A DNA stretch of 64,000 nucleotides, taken from the NCBI GenBank assembly GCA_024232965.1, contig JACKQF010000008.1, positions 62,001 to 126,000 of the forward strand. The letters run 5' to 3'. Below, piece by piece: positions 25,494 through 33,829 of this stretch (positions are counted from its first letter, which is position 1; each line of letters starts with the position of its first letter). The position numbers were made by a program, and so were the translations under genes. Under the pieces are notes generated by a model. That model was not told the DNA's origin and ran no database searches. It worked only from the letters and a program-made list of their open reading frames with translations. The DNA is from Verrucomicrobiaceae bacterium (GTDB lineage Bacteria; Verrucomicrobiota; Verrucomicrobiia; Verrucomicrobiales; Verrucomicrobiaceae).

Positions 25494-26818
25494 CACGAGT
25501 TCCCGGAGTTCAGATTTTCGATTCCCGTACCCGGCAGCGACACGCGCACGCACGCCCCACCGCCAGCACCGTTTTGCAAAGTCAGCGTCCCCTGATGCGC
25601 CGCGATGATCTCCGCGACGACGTTCAGCCCCACCCCCATGCCGCCCTCTTTCTCAGAAAAAAACAGATCCGTCCCCAGCCGCAGTGCCTCCTCAGAAAAG
25701 CCACGCCCACTGTCCATCACCTCCACCCGCACCTCCCCGCGCTCCACATCGCGACCCACGGTCAGCATCAGTGTGCCACCGCTCGGCATCGCCTGGATTG
25801 CATTCACCACCAGATTCCGCAGCGCCTGCGCCAGTCTTTGCCGATCCCCCATCACCCATGCAGCCTCCGGTTCCAATCGCAAATCCGCCACCACATCCGC
25901 GTGCATCATTTGCGCTGCCAGCGCAGACATCACGCCCTCTGCCACCGCCCGCAGATCCAACTTCACGCGCTGCGGCAGTTCCGGTTTTGCCAAAAACAGC
26001 CATTGATTCACCAGCCCCTCGATCACCTGCGACTCCGCCAGGATGTGCACCAGTGCCTCCTCATCCTCCGCCCGTGCCCCCGCCTCCATCAGCTCCGCAT
26101 GCAGACGGATCGAGGCCAGCGGATTCTTGATTTCGTGGGCCAGCCCCGTCGCCATCCGCCCCAGCAGCGCCAGACGCTCGCTCTCCGCGCGGCGCTCCCG
26201 CTCCAGGTTCAATTCATCGCGGGCCTGCACCAGCGCCCGAGCCAATGCCCCGATCTCATCCCCCCTCCCGGCCTCCGCAGGCACCACCGCACCCGGCCCC
26301 AGGATGGCTGGCAACTGACCGCTTAGCGATTGCAGAGGCCGCACCAGGCTCCGCGAAAGATACCAGGCCAGCCCCGCCGATAGCGCCCAAAAAACCGCCA
26401 GTCCGCCCAGGGTCGATCCCCGCCACAGCGCCACCGCCGGCGCCGCCCGCGTAAAGACCGCCTCCGTCGCATCATCCACCGCATGCACCACCACCTCGCG
26501 ACCGTCCGCTTGCAACTGCACTCCTTTTGGCGACTCCCCGAACAAGGGCCGCTCCCGGAACATCACCTCCACATCCAGTAGCCGACTCAGATCCCGCGCC
26601 AGCTTTGGACTGCGCGGCAGGTTCATCTGCCGGATGAACTCCGCATCCGTGCGCGTCCAGGCCTCAAAGACCCGCCGACTGTCCTGCATCTCCCGCCAGC
26701 CCAACCAAGCGATCAGCGATCCCGAGCCCAGCACCACAAAGAGTAGCAAGGTCACCCCAACACGCCGCCCCAGCGGCTGGGGCACCGGAGCTTTGGAGGT
26801 AGAGGAAGGAGCAGACAT
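25493..26818 (-). CDS. Sensor histidine kinase (NtrB/ZraS-like)
   Basis: About 441 residues from ATG 26818 (an ATG at 26827 adds three). Membrane helices at about 22-42 and 128-150 flank a periplasmic domain of some 85 residues; a HAMP linker (LSRSLVRPLQSLSGQLPAIL) leads into HisKA with the phospho-acceptor in GLAHEIKNPLASIRLHAELM, and the ATPase domain has NLVVNAIQAMP (N box), DSGRGF (G1) and EGGMGVGLNV (G2). It should phosphorylate the NtrC-like regulator encoded next with a one-base overlap. An open frame continues upstream to 27337, but that part runs antisense to glpX and is not real. Confidence 0.92.
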   Translation of the reverse strand: MSAPSSTSKAPVPQPLGRRVGVTLLLFVVLGSGSLIAWLGWREMQDSRRVFEAWTRTDAEFIRQMNLPRSPKLARDLSRLLDVEVMFRERPLFGESPKGVQLQADGREVVVHAVDDATEAVFTRAAPAVALWRGSTLGGLAVFWALSAGLAWYLSRSLVRPLQSLSGQLPAILGPGAVVPAEAGRGDEIGALARALVQARDELNLERERRAESERLALLGRMATGLAHEIKNPLASIRLHAELMEAGARAEDEEALVHILAESQVIEGLVNQWLFLAKPELPQRVKLDLRAVAEGVMSALAAQMMHADVVADLRLEPEAAWVMGDRQRLAQALRNLVVNAIQAMPSGGTLMLTVGRDVERGEVRVEVMDSGRGFSEEALRLGTDLFFSEKEGGMGVGLNVVAEIIAAHQGTLTLQNGAGGGACVRVSLPGTGIENLNSGNS

Positions 26819-26890
26819 TCCCCGCATTGTGCCCGACTCCCACCAGATCACGAACAAAAAACACTCACGAATTCGACGATTCTGCCACCC

Positions 26891-28024
26891 ATGAACGATT
26901 TTCGCCCAACTGATTCCCCACCTTGCGCCAGCGATGAACTCAGGGCACAATGCACCCAGATGCCCAACTCTCAGCAAGACCTCCCGCCCCTTCGCAGCAC
27001 CTTGGACCTTGAGCGCCTGCTCGAATTTGAATTCGTCCGTGCCACAGAAAACGCCGCCCTCCAGGCCATCCACTGGCTCGGCCGCGGTGAAAAAGAACTG
27101 GCCGATGCCGCCGCCTGCGCTGCCATCTATGGGGTCTTTGACCTCCTCGATATCTGCGGCGAGGTCGTCATTGGCGAAGGCATCAAAGACAACGCGCCCG
27201 GCATCTTCGTCGGCGAACACCTCGGCACCTGGAAACCCGGTGCCCCGCATTTCGACATCGCCCTCGACCCCATCGACGGCACCTCGAATATCGCCAAAGG
27301 CCTGCCCAACAGCATCGCCGTCATCGCCGCCGCCCAAGTCCCAGCGGGTGCGCCCTCAGCAATGAAGAGCCTGCCCAGCTTTTACAGCCACAAGATGGCC
27401 TACGGGCCCGCCGTGAAGCAGGCGCTCACGGATCTCGGCAATCCCTGCCTGCTCGATCTGCCCATGGCAGAGGTCATCGCCATCGTCGCCAAAGCGCTCG
27501 GCAAGCACGAGCGCGATGTCGTCATTTGCACCATGGATCGCCCGCGCCACGGAGAGATCATCGCCGCCGTCCGCCAGACCGGGGCCGCCCTGCGCATGGT
27601 CACGGATGGCGACATCGCCGCCGCCGTCGCCCCCTCCCTGCCCGGCACCGGTGTCGATCTTTACGTCGGCATGGGCGGCAGCCCCGAAGGCATCCTCGCC
27701 GCCGCCGCGCTGAAGTGCCTCGGTGGCGACATGCAATTGCGCATGTGGTTCCACAACGACGAGCACCGCGCCGAAGTCGCCGCCCAGGTCGCCCCCGAAG
27801 AACTCGACAAGGTCTTCTGCGTGGACGAACTCATCATCGGCGACAGCGCCCTCTTCTGCGCCACCGGCATCAGCGAAAGCGCCCTCCTCCCCGGCGTGCA
27901 ATTCATCGGTCATCAAGTCCAGACCCACTCCATCCTCATGCGCGCCCGCAGCGGCACCGTCCGCCGCATCAACGCCCTGCATAACCTGGACAAAAAAATC
28001 GTCCCCCTGCGGCCAGAGGCCTAG
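26891..28024 (+). CDS. glpX: Class II fructose-1,6-bisphosphatase
   Basis: 377 residues, the usual GlpX length plus a short N-terminal extension (ATG at 26960 is an alternative start). The enzyme removes the 1-phosphate of fructose-1,6-bisphosphate for gluconeogenesis. Family features: FVRATENAALQAIHWLGRGE near 48-67, GEVVIGEGIKDNAPGIFVGE, the metal-binding ALDPIDGTSNIAKGLPNS (DPIDGT at 126-131), VGMGGSPEGILAAAALKCLG, and the closing LLPGVQFIGHQVQTHSILMR. It is transcribed divergently from the histidine kinase gene 72 bases away and is followed by a repeat-rich stretch. Confidence 0.96.
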   Translation: MNDFRPTDSPPCASDELRAQCTQMPNSQQDLPPLRSTLDLERLLEFEFVRATENAALQAIHWLGRGEKELADAAACAAIYGVFDLLDICGEVVIGEGIKDNAPGIFVGEHLGTWKPGAPHFDIALDPIDGTSNIAKGLPNSIAVIAAAQVPAGAPSAMKSLPSFYSHKMAYGPAVKQALTDLGNPCLLDLPMAEVIAIVAKALGKHERDVVICTMDRPRHGEIIAAVRQTGAALRMVTDGDIAAAVAPSLPGTGVDLYVGMGGSPEGILAAAALKCLGGDMQLRMWFHNDEHRAEVAAQVAPEELDKVFCVDELIIGDSALFCATGISESALLPGVQFIGHQVQTHSILMRARSGTVRRINALHNLDKKIVPLRPEA

Positions 28025-28040
28025 CGGACAGCGCCCCCAG

Positions 28041-28260
28041 ATCTGCGGGATGCACTGGGGACTCGGGAGCGCCGACGAGTCGTCGGCATTCCTTCCCATT
28101 CGCGTTGAAAAGTTCTCAAAATCCAACTGGCAGAAGAATGAAGGCCGGAGAATAAAAAAGTTCCCGGCCCCTAAGGTATCCCAAAACTAAGGCCGCATCT
28201 GCGGGGCGCACTGGGGAGTTGGGAGCGCCGACGAGTCGTCGGCATTCCTTCCCCACGCGA
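28041..28260. repeat. Direct repeat pair carrying a palindrome
   Basis: About 64 bp at 28041-28104 recur at 28197-28260, offset 156 bp, with a few mismatches (both contain TGCGGG.. GCACTGGGGA.. GGGAGC). Each copy holds the 17-base palindrome GCCGACGAGTCGTCGGC (28071-28087 and 28227-28243), flanked by GGGAGC on the left and ATTCCTTCCC on the right. The same palindrome occurs, in inverted context, near 58700 and 58780, so it belongs to a dispersed family. No protein-coding gene is seen between the two copies. Confidence 0.9.
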
Positions 28261-28305
28261 AGCCAAACCCCCAAGCACACAAGAGTCTGCCACCCCCACA
28301 AAGAA

Positions 28306-28785
28306 GGGGCTCTGTCACCCCACAGAAGGGTCTCTGTCACCCCACAGAGGGGTCTCTGTCCCCACACCGAAGGGTCTCTGCCACCCCACAGAAGGCTCTC
28401 TGTCCCCACACCGAAGGGCCTCTGCTACCCCACACAAGGGTCTCTGCCACCCCACACAAGGGTCTCTGCCACCCCACACAAGGGTCTCTGTCACCACACA
28501 CAAGGGTCTCTGCCACCACACACAAGGGTCTCTGCCACCCCACAGAAGGGTCTCTGCCACCCCACACAAGGGTCTCTGTCCCCACACAGAAGGGTCTCTG
28601 CCACCCCACAGAAGGGTCTCTGCCACCCCACACAAGGGTCTCTGTCCCCACACAGAGGGATCTCTGTCACCACACAGAAGGGTCTCTGCCACCACACCGA
28701 AGGGTCAGATTCGCCACGACAAGGGTCACATTCGCCAGACCCAGGGTCTCTCCAGAAAAAAGAAGGGTCACATTCACCCCTAAAA
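28306..28785. repeat. 22-bp tandem repeat array (minisatellite)
   Basis: Eighteen consecutive 22-base units run from 28306 to 28701, each beginning GGGTCTCTG (starts at 28306, 28328, 28350, 28372 and so on to 28680) and ending CCCCACA plus four variable bases (CAAG/GAAG/CCGAA types). About four decayed 21-22-base units starting GGGTC follow to about 28785, and one decayed unit precedes (28283). There are no spacers, so it is not a CRISPR array. Because 22 is not a multiple of three and the unit has no stop codon in any frame, all six frames stay open across it and create false genes. Its function is unknown; it sits between glpX and a decayed restriction-modification locus. Confidence 0.95.
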
Positions 28786-28872
28786 GGGTTTCGCGACAAT
28801 TTCAGGGGCATTCCCTTGCCATCAGCTCCCGTACACGCTCTGATAGCCAGAGCCCCACGGAAAATTACTGAA

Positions 28873-29280
28873 ATGCCACGACCACCGAAAGCCGCCAATG
28901 CCACCTCCAAAGACTCGACGGGCAACTTGGGCTTCGAGTCCGGCGTCTGCGGGACCTGGCGCGGCACCGATTTCCGCACGGACGACGATCCCGCACCGCG
29001 GCACTGGCAACCGAGTGGAGCGAGATCGACTGCCAAAGGCAGCCCGCAGGGTGAACGCGGAGGCGTTCATCAATTAGGCGTTCCGCCCAAGGGCAACGCC
29101 AACTTCAACTGGTTCCAGCACTTCATCCACCACCTCGCCCCGCAGGGCATGGCCGGGTTTGACTGCGTCCATCTCCGCGTCGCTCCGGTTGTCCTCCCCA
29201 ACCGCAGTATGTCCTCCCCAACCGCAGTATGTCCTCCAACCAGTTCCGCGACGGCGACAGAATCAGCACTACATACCCAC
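28873..29280 (+). pseudogene. Remnants of hsdM (type I DNA methyltransferase subunit)
   Basis: Three pieces of an HsdM-like protein survive. From the ATG at 28873: PRPPKAANATSKDSTGNLGF, the typical HsdM N-terminus. From about 29075: LGVPPKGNANFNWFQHFIHH then LAPQGMAGF, the region just after the NPPF-type catalytic part (itself lost). From about 29191: VLPNRSMSSNQ, matching the VLANGSMSSNQ segment, but broken by a 20-bp tandem duplication. Some 300 residues between the first two pieces are missing and replaced by unrelated sequence. The gene is dead. It lies immediately upstream of the intact Gabija-like pair. Confidence 0.8.
29191..29230 (+). repeat. Perfect 20-bp tandem duplication in the hsdM remnant
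   Basis: GTCCTCCCCAACCGCAGTAT occurs twice back to back (29191-29210 and 29211-29230), and the next bases GTCCTCC begin a third copy. The 20-base insertion shifts the frame within the VLPNRSMSS coding segment, and is consistent with slippage or repair at a decaying gene. Confidence 0.95.
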
Positions 29281-29281
29281 T

Positions 29282-31201
29282 ATGCGCCTAGCCCATTTAT
29301 CTGCAGACAATTTTCGCATCTATGGATCGAAGGCAAATGCTGCCAACTTAGAGCTGGCAGTCCGACCGGGCTTGACCCTGCTGGTCGGGCAAAACGATTC
29401 AGGCAAATCCGCCATTGTCGATGCTCTCCGTCTCGTCTTGGGAACAACCAGTCAAGATTGGCTCCGCATCACAGAAGACGATTTCCATCGCTCGAATGGA
29501 GCTGTTGCCGAGGAGTTTTCGATCTATTGTCGCTTCGAGGATCTTTCAGACAGCGAAGCGGCGCGGTTTCTCGAATGGCTTTCTCTTACTCAGGGAATGC
29601 CGATTTTGGAATTAACTCTTCGCGCTCGCCGGGTGGAAAGGACCAACAAGATTGGTGCAAAAGTATGGATGGTCGATGCATCGACGCGCACCGGACCGAA
29701 TGGCCAGGGAAAGGCTGTTGACGGGGAAATCCGTTCCTTCCTCCGTTTGACTTATCTCAAGCCGTTGCGTGATGCGGACGCCGAAATGGCGGCGGGTAGA
29801 GGGTCTCGACTTTCTCAACTTTTAATCAATCACCCCGCGTTCAAAGACGAAGACAAGCCAAGTGAGCTGCCGCTCCTTGAGGCCGGAAAGCCACAACAAC
29901 CCCCTCCAACCCTGCGGGGCATCGTCGAGACTACAGATCGATGGATTGCCGCGAGTCCCGCAATTGCGGCGGCTCGCAGTCAACTAAACACTGAATACCT
30001 GCAAAAGCTCTCTGTGGGCACAGACAAGCTGACGGGAGAAATCACAATACACGGGCAGACTGGGCTCCGCTCCATTCTCGAAAAACTTGAATTGTGGCTC
30101 ACCAAAGAAGGTGTGGCGGATCACACCCGTCATGGACTTGGCCTCAAGAATCTATTGTTCATAGCTGCGGAATTACTCCTTCTAAGCCAGTCGGCTGAAA
30201 CTGGACTGCCATTGCTTCTTGTCGAGGAACCAGAGGCGCATTTACATCCGCAGCTTCAGCTTCGCTTGATGGAGTTTCTTGAAGAGGAAGCAATCGCGTC
30301 GGGAGTCCAGGCGGTTCTCACAACGCACAGCCCAAATCTGGCTTCTAAAGCCAAGTTGGCGGATGTGTCTATCGTGGATCGCGGCAGAGTGTTCTCGCTA
30401 TCCGAGAACCATACATCCCTAGCTCCAGGAGATTATCGCTTTTTGGAAAAGTTTCTGGATGCGACGAGAGCAAATCTGTTTTTCGCGAGAGGCGTGGTTA
30501 TTGTGGAAGGTGACGCCGAGAACATTCTTATTCCCGTTTTAGCGGAACTCATTGGGGCTTCATTCTCCCGCAACGGTGTATCAGTCGTGAACGTTGGGCA
30601 CCGTGGCCTTTTCCGCTATGGCAGAGTTTTTCAGCGAGCATCAGGACCAGAGCTGCCGATACCTGTAGCATGCATTTCTGACCGTGATATTCCGCCTGAC
30701 GAAGCTTCCGATTATCTCGGCGACCGCAAAAAGGAGAGCGTTCTCATCGCGGAGGGCAAGGTTGCACTGCTCGATGCGAGTCTGAGGAAATATGACGGGC
30801 AGCGAGTAAAGACCTTCGTCTCTCCGCAATGGACGCTCGAATACGATTTGGCACTTTCTGGTCTTGCAAAGGAACTTCACATGGCGATTGCCACAGCGAA
30901 GGCTCTCTCAGAAAAGGGAACCGCACCAGCCGCAGATGACCTCACTAGTGCTGAGGCAGCGTTCATCGCAGAAGAGGCAAAACAGCAATCAGCGCGACAG
31001 TTGGCCGCATTCGTGTTCAAGCCCTTGTTCAAAAAACAGGCGTCCAAGGTTGAAACCGCACAGCAACTCGCCGCGGCTCTAAAGGATACCAAGCCGACAC
31101 CAGCCGACCTTCGCAAAAAGCTGCCGCTCTACCTCGTCGAGGCGATCGAATACGCCTGTGGCATAACCCCGAGTGTTCCTGCCAATGCCAACCCAGCTTA
31201 A
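29282..31201 (+). CDS. gajA: OLD-family ATPase/TOPRIM nuclease, Gabija GajA-like
   Basis: 639 residues from ATG 29282 (MRLAHLSADNFRIYGS). The N-terminal ABC-type ATPase has Walker A GQNDSGKS at 36-43, and Walker B LLLVEEPEAHLHPQ at 311-324 with the His switch TTHSPNL after it. The C-terminal TOPRIM domain has VVIVEGDAEN (Glu409) and CISDRDIPPDEA (Asp467, Asp469). OLD proteins encoded next to a UvrD-type helicase are class 2 and correspond to GajA of the Gabija anti-phage system, which nicks DNA when nucleotide pools fall. The helicase gene follows with a 17-base overlap. The DNA here is visibly more AT-rich than the flanking genes, suggesting transfer. An in-frame extension to 29159 lies in the hsdM remnant and is not used. 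Confidence 0.9.
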   Translation: MRLAHLSADNFRIYGSKANAANLELAVRPGLTLLVGQNDSGKSAIVDALRLVLGTTSQDWLRITEDDFHRSNGAVAEEFSIYCRFEDLSDSEAARFLEWLSLTQGMPILELTLRARRVERTNKIGAKVWMVDASTRTGPNGQGKAVDGEIRSFLRLTYLKPLRDADAEMAAGRGSRLSQLLINHPAFKDEDKPSELPLLEAGKPQQPPPTLRGIVETTDRWIAASPAIAAARSQLNTEYLQKLSVGTDKLTGEITIHGQTGLRSILEKLELWLTKEGVADHTRHGLGLKNLLFIAAELLLLSQSAETGLPLLLVEEPEAHLHPQLQLRLMEFLEEEAIASGVQAVLTTHSPNLASKAKLADVSIVDRGRVFSLSENHTSLAPGDYRFLEKFLDATRANLFFARGVVIVEGDAENILIPVLAELIGASFSRNGVSVVNVGHRGLFRYGRVFQRASGPELPIPVACISDRDIPPDEASDYLGDRKKESVLIAEGKVALLDASLRKYDGQRVKTFVSPQWTLEYDLALSGLAKELHMAIATAKALSEKGTAPAADDLTSAEAAFIAEEAKQQSARQLAAFVFKPLFKKQASKVETAQQLAAALKDTKPTPADLRKKLPLYLVEAIEYACGITPSVPANANPA

Positions 31202-33140
31202 GTTCAGCGATGATGAGATTACTTCGTTGGCGACAGAACTCGCAATCGACCTCTCCTCAGCGGAGAAGATCGCGGTCCTCAAGTCGTCAACGAGTTGCGA
31301 TATACAAGCCGGACCGGGTTGCGGAAAGACGACGATCCTGACGGCGAAACTCGCCCTGCTCGCAAAAAAATGGAGGTGGTCGAATCGGGGCGTCTTAGTC
31401 CTGTCTCACACAAATGTTGCCCGGCGGGAAATAGAAACTCGTCTTGGTCAGTCACAATCGTTGGCCCAACTGCTCGGATATCCTCATTTTATTGGGACAT
31501 TCCAGACATTCGTGGACCAATTTCTCGCGCTCCCTTATCTAAGGCAAGAGGGGGTCGAAATAACGGCCATCGACAACGATAAGTTCGTGGCGCGTGCCTT
31601 GGCCAGCTTCTCAAAACCGGAATTCTCCAAAGCCCAATTTGCCTTAAAAAATCGGAATGAAGGACTGGAGACGATTATTGGAGGCTTGAGATTTGATGGA
31701 CCTCAATTGGTTGTCACGAACCCAGCAGCGAGCAATCGACTCTTTCCAGGTCCGGAGTCTGCTACTGGTCAACTGTTGAAGCGGCTAAAAGAACGTCTAG
31801 CTCGTGATGGGTATTTCCGCTTCGACGACATGTATGGGTATGCAGAGGCATGTCTCGCTCATCGGAAATACGTAATCAGCATCATTCGACACAGATTCCC
31901 GTGGGTGTTTGTCGATGAACTGCAAGACACCAATGAAAGCCAGGACCGAATCTTAGAGACACTGTTTTCAGCAGACGGGTGTGTGATGCAGAAGTTTGGT
32001 GACAAGAACCAAGCTATTTTCAATTTCGACGCTGGATCGATACCTGCGCCTGAGCTGTTTGGACGCCGCCCGAGTTTGCCGTTGTCTGAGACACATCGGT
32101 TTGGAGACGACATTGCCCGGTTCGCTTCACCGCTATCCATTGTCGAACCGCAAACTCTTAAAGCAACTGTTGCTCGCGACAAAAGGAGGCACACGATATT
32201 TGTATTCGATCGCGGTTCGATTCATCGGGTCGTTACCTCGTTTGCTGATTTGGTGCTCAGTGAGGTTCCTGAATCTAGCCGTCTAAAGAATCGCGTATGC
32301 GTTGTTGGTGGACGAAAGAATCTCAAAGAGCCAAAGGAAAAGAATTTTCCAGAAGCGATAGGCGATTACTGGAAGGGCTTTCAATCCGACCTCAGTCGCA
32401 AGGCTCGGATGCCAGATACGCTTTATGGGTTTGTCCTCGAAGCCCGGGCATTGGTCAGCAAAGACAATTCCTTTGCTGAGCCGACCATGAGAATCACCGG
32501 TGGAGTGCTGGAAGCCGTCCGCCGTGCGACGCCGGATAAGCAAAAACCGCTGATCAAAACTCGCACCGAACTGAAAGACTTCCTGATAGCGGGCGACTCA
32601 TATCCAGAGTTCAAAAAGCTGATGTGGGATTTTCTCCGATCCGATCCTAACATTTCCGAGAATACGTGGAACGCAAAGATCGAAAGTCTCCTCTTGCTGC
32701 TGAAAACAATCATGCCAGAAGCGAATGCTCCAAGGGTGCGTGAGTTCTTGGCATGGACCGGCCACTCCGAATCAGAAGCAAATGGAAGTGCTGTGATCGA
32801 AGCGGAAGCTGAAAACATTTTGCTGCACCGCGGAGTGACTGCTGAAATTAGCCTATGGTTCGACTCCATCCACGGTGTAAAAGGCGAAACCCACGCAGCT
32901 ACTCTCGTTCTGGAGACGTTTGCGCGAACGCATGACTTAAAGTCTCTGCTTCCCATCCTCACCGGGAATCAAAAGGCCACTAATTTGACCAGCACTGCAT
33001 TTGAACACTGCAAGCGGCTGTTTGTCGGTGTCACGCGTCCAACTGACTTGCTGTGCCTCGCCATCTTTTCTGAACACGTTACCGACAAGGACATCGAACT
33101 CTTAGAAAACGCGGGCTGGCATATCGAGCGTTTGGCATGA
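31185..33140 (+). CDS. gajB: UvrD/PcrA-like helicase, Gabija GajB-like
   Basis: 651 residues from ATG 31185 (an ATG at 31173 adds four). SF1 helicase motifs are in order: motif I QAGPGCGKTT at 41-50, motif Ia VLVLSHTNVARREIETRL, motif II VFVDELQDTNESQ (244-249), motif III FGDKNQAIFNF (271-281), motif V IHGVKGETHAATLVLET and motif VI CKRLFVGVTRPTDLL. In Gabija systems GajB is thought to sense DNA ends made during phage attack and to activate GajA. At 651 residues it is longer than the best-known GajB. It overlaps the gajA end and has no further partner; the following DNA is hsdR debris. Confidence 0.9.
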   Translation: MPTQLKFSDDEITSLATELAIDLSSAEKIAVLKSSTSCDIQAGPGCGKTTILTAKLALLAKKWRWSNRGVLVLSHTNVARREIETRLGQSQSLAQLLGYPHFIGTFQTFVDQFLALPYLRQEGVEITAIDNDKFVARALASFSKPEFSKAQFALKNRNEGLETIIGGLRFDGPQLVVTNPAASNRLFPGPESATGQLLKRLKERLARDGYFRFDDMYGYAEACLAHRKYVISIIRHRFPWVFVDELQDTNESQDRILETLFSADGCVMQKFGDKNQAIFNFDAGSIPAPELFGRRPSLPLSETHRFGDDIARFASPLSIVEPQTLKATVARDKRRHTIFVFDRGSIHRVVTSFADLVLSEVPESSRLKNRVCVVGGRKNLKEPKEKNFPEAIGDYWKGFQSDLSRKARMPDTLYGFVLEARALVSKDNSFAEPTMRITGGVLEAVRRATPDKQKPLIKTRTELKDFLIAGDSYPEFKKLMWDFLRSDPNISENTWNAKIESLLLLLKTIMPEANAPRVREFLAWTGHSESEANGSAVIEAEAENILLHRGVTAEISLWFDSIHGVKGETHAATLVLETFARTHDLKSLLPILTGNQKATNLTSTAFEHCKRLFVGVTRPTDLLCLAIFSEHVTDKDIELLENAGWHIERLA

Positions 33141-33226
33141 ATTTCGCGATGCAGTATATGGCTCGCAATCGCCGACAAGGCAACGGTGCCGATCTATTAC
33201 GAGAGCCGGATTTGACTCCCTCGCAG

Positions 33227-33571
33227 CCCAGCTCGGTCGGGCTTCGCCCAGCACCGCGTTGTGTCTATCTCGGTCGGCCCGCCTACCTCCTTTGGTTCTT
33301 GGTTACGTGGACCTTTACGAGGCGCTCATCAAGCTGGGGCCCGAATGGGGGAGTGCCCGCGACGACGGGGACGAAAACGTCGAACGGACTCTCCGGTCCG
33401 TTGCGGAGGGAACGAGTTCGAAAACTCGTTCTACGGTGGTCAAAGTGATCATGGTCGGCAGCGCCGATGATGGCCCCGAATGGCAGCCGCACATTTGAGT
33501 CCTTCGCCCCCGGCTTAGTCGGGTTGCGCCCAACTCTTCGAGTTGTCCATCTCGGTCGCCCCGCAACCTCC
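33227..33571. repeat. Two diverged copies of a ~60-bp segment in the hsdR remnant
   Basis: The stretch 33227-33290 and the stretch 33508-33571 align along their length: both contain a GTCGGG(C/T)T(T/G)CGCCCA block, a GTTGT.. TATCTCGGTCG or CATCTCGGTCG block, and CCCGC..ACCTCC. They flank and interrupt the hsdR fragments, so they look like an inserted or duplicated noncoding element rather than part of the ancestral gene. Confidence 0.65.
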
Positions 33572-33736
33572 CACGGCTCCATCCTGAGCAACAAATTCCT
33601 CGCCGAGCTGCGCCGCATCAAGCGCAAGAACGTCGCCGCGGAGTTGGGGGGAGATTGCTACCAGGCCAGCCTCCAGGAGGAAGCCGTGAAAACCGGGCTG
33701 CAACAGGCGGAGCTGCTGTGTGCGGATTGGGTCTGA
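33291..33736 (+). pseudogene. Remnants of hsdR (type I restriction subunit)
   Basis: Two HsdR-like pieces in different frames. Between 33291 and 33498: LGYVDLYEALIKLGPEW and VVKVIMVGSADDGPEWQPHI, matching the HsdR helicase segment that normally reads KVVMTGSASD..WQPHIRNK. Between 33570 and the stop at 33736: SNKFLAELRRIKRKNVAAEL and EEAVKTGLQQAELLCADWV, matching the HsdR C-terminus. The motor core and the rest are missing and the frames are interrupted, so the gene is dead. With the hsdM pieces on the other side, it frames the Gabija-like pair. Confidence 0.78.
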
Positions 33737-33829
33737 GAGCTTTTGCCATGAAGTCGTGGCTTTTCGAGGCGAGGCAGAATGGGCTGATAAGCCCGTGACG
33801 GTTCACGAGACCAGCACCTTTCCGAGTGC

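Noticed and set aside
25493..27337. 614-residue version of the histidine kinase
   Set aside because: The first 170 residues are antisense to glpX and read as Gly/Ala/Asp-rich noise; ATG 26818 gives a normal membrane-anchored kinase.
27356..28126. 256-codon minus-strand frame
   Set aside because: Antisense shadow of glpX, open because of high GC at third positions.
28306..28785. Possible CRISPR array
   Set aside because: The repeats are directly contiguous, 22 bp, with no unique spacers and no cas genes nearby.
28219..29721. A 500-codon plus-strand frame and several minus-strand frames across 28315-29036
   Set aside because: They are open because the 22-bp repeat has no stop in any frame and because hsdM remnants follow; composition is repetitive and the frame crosses into gajA out of register.
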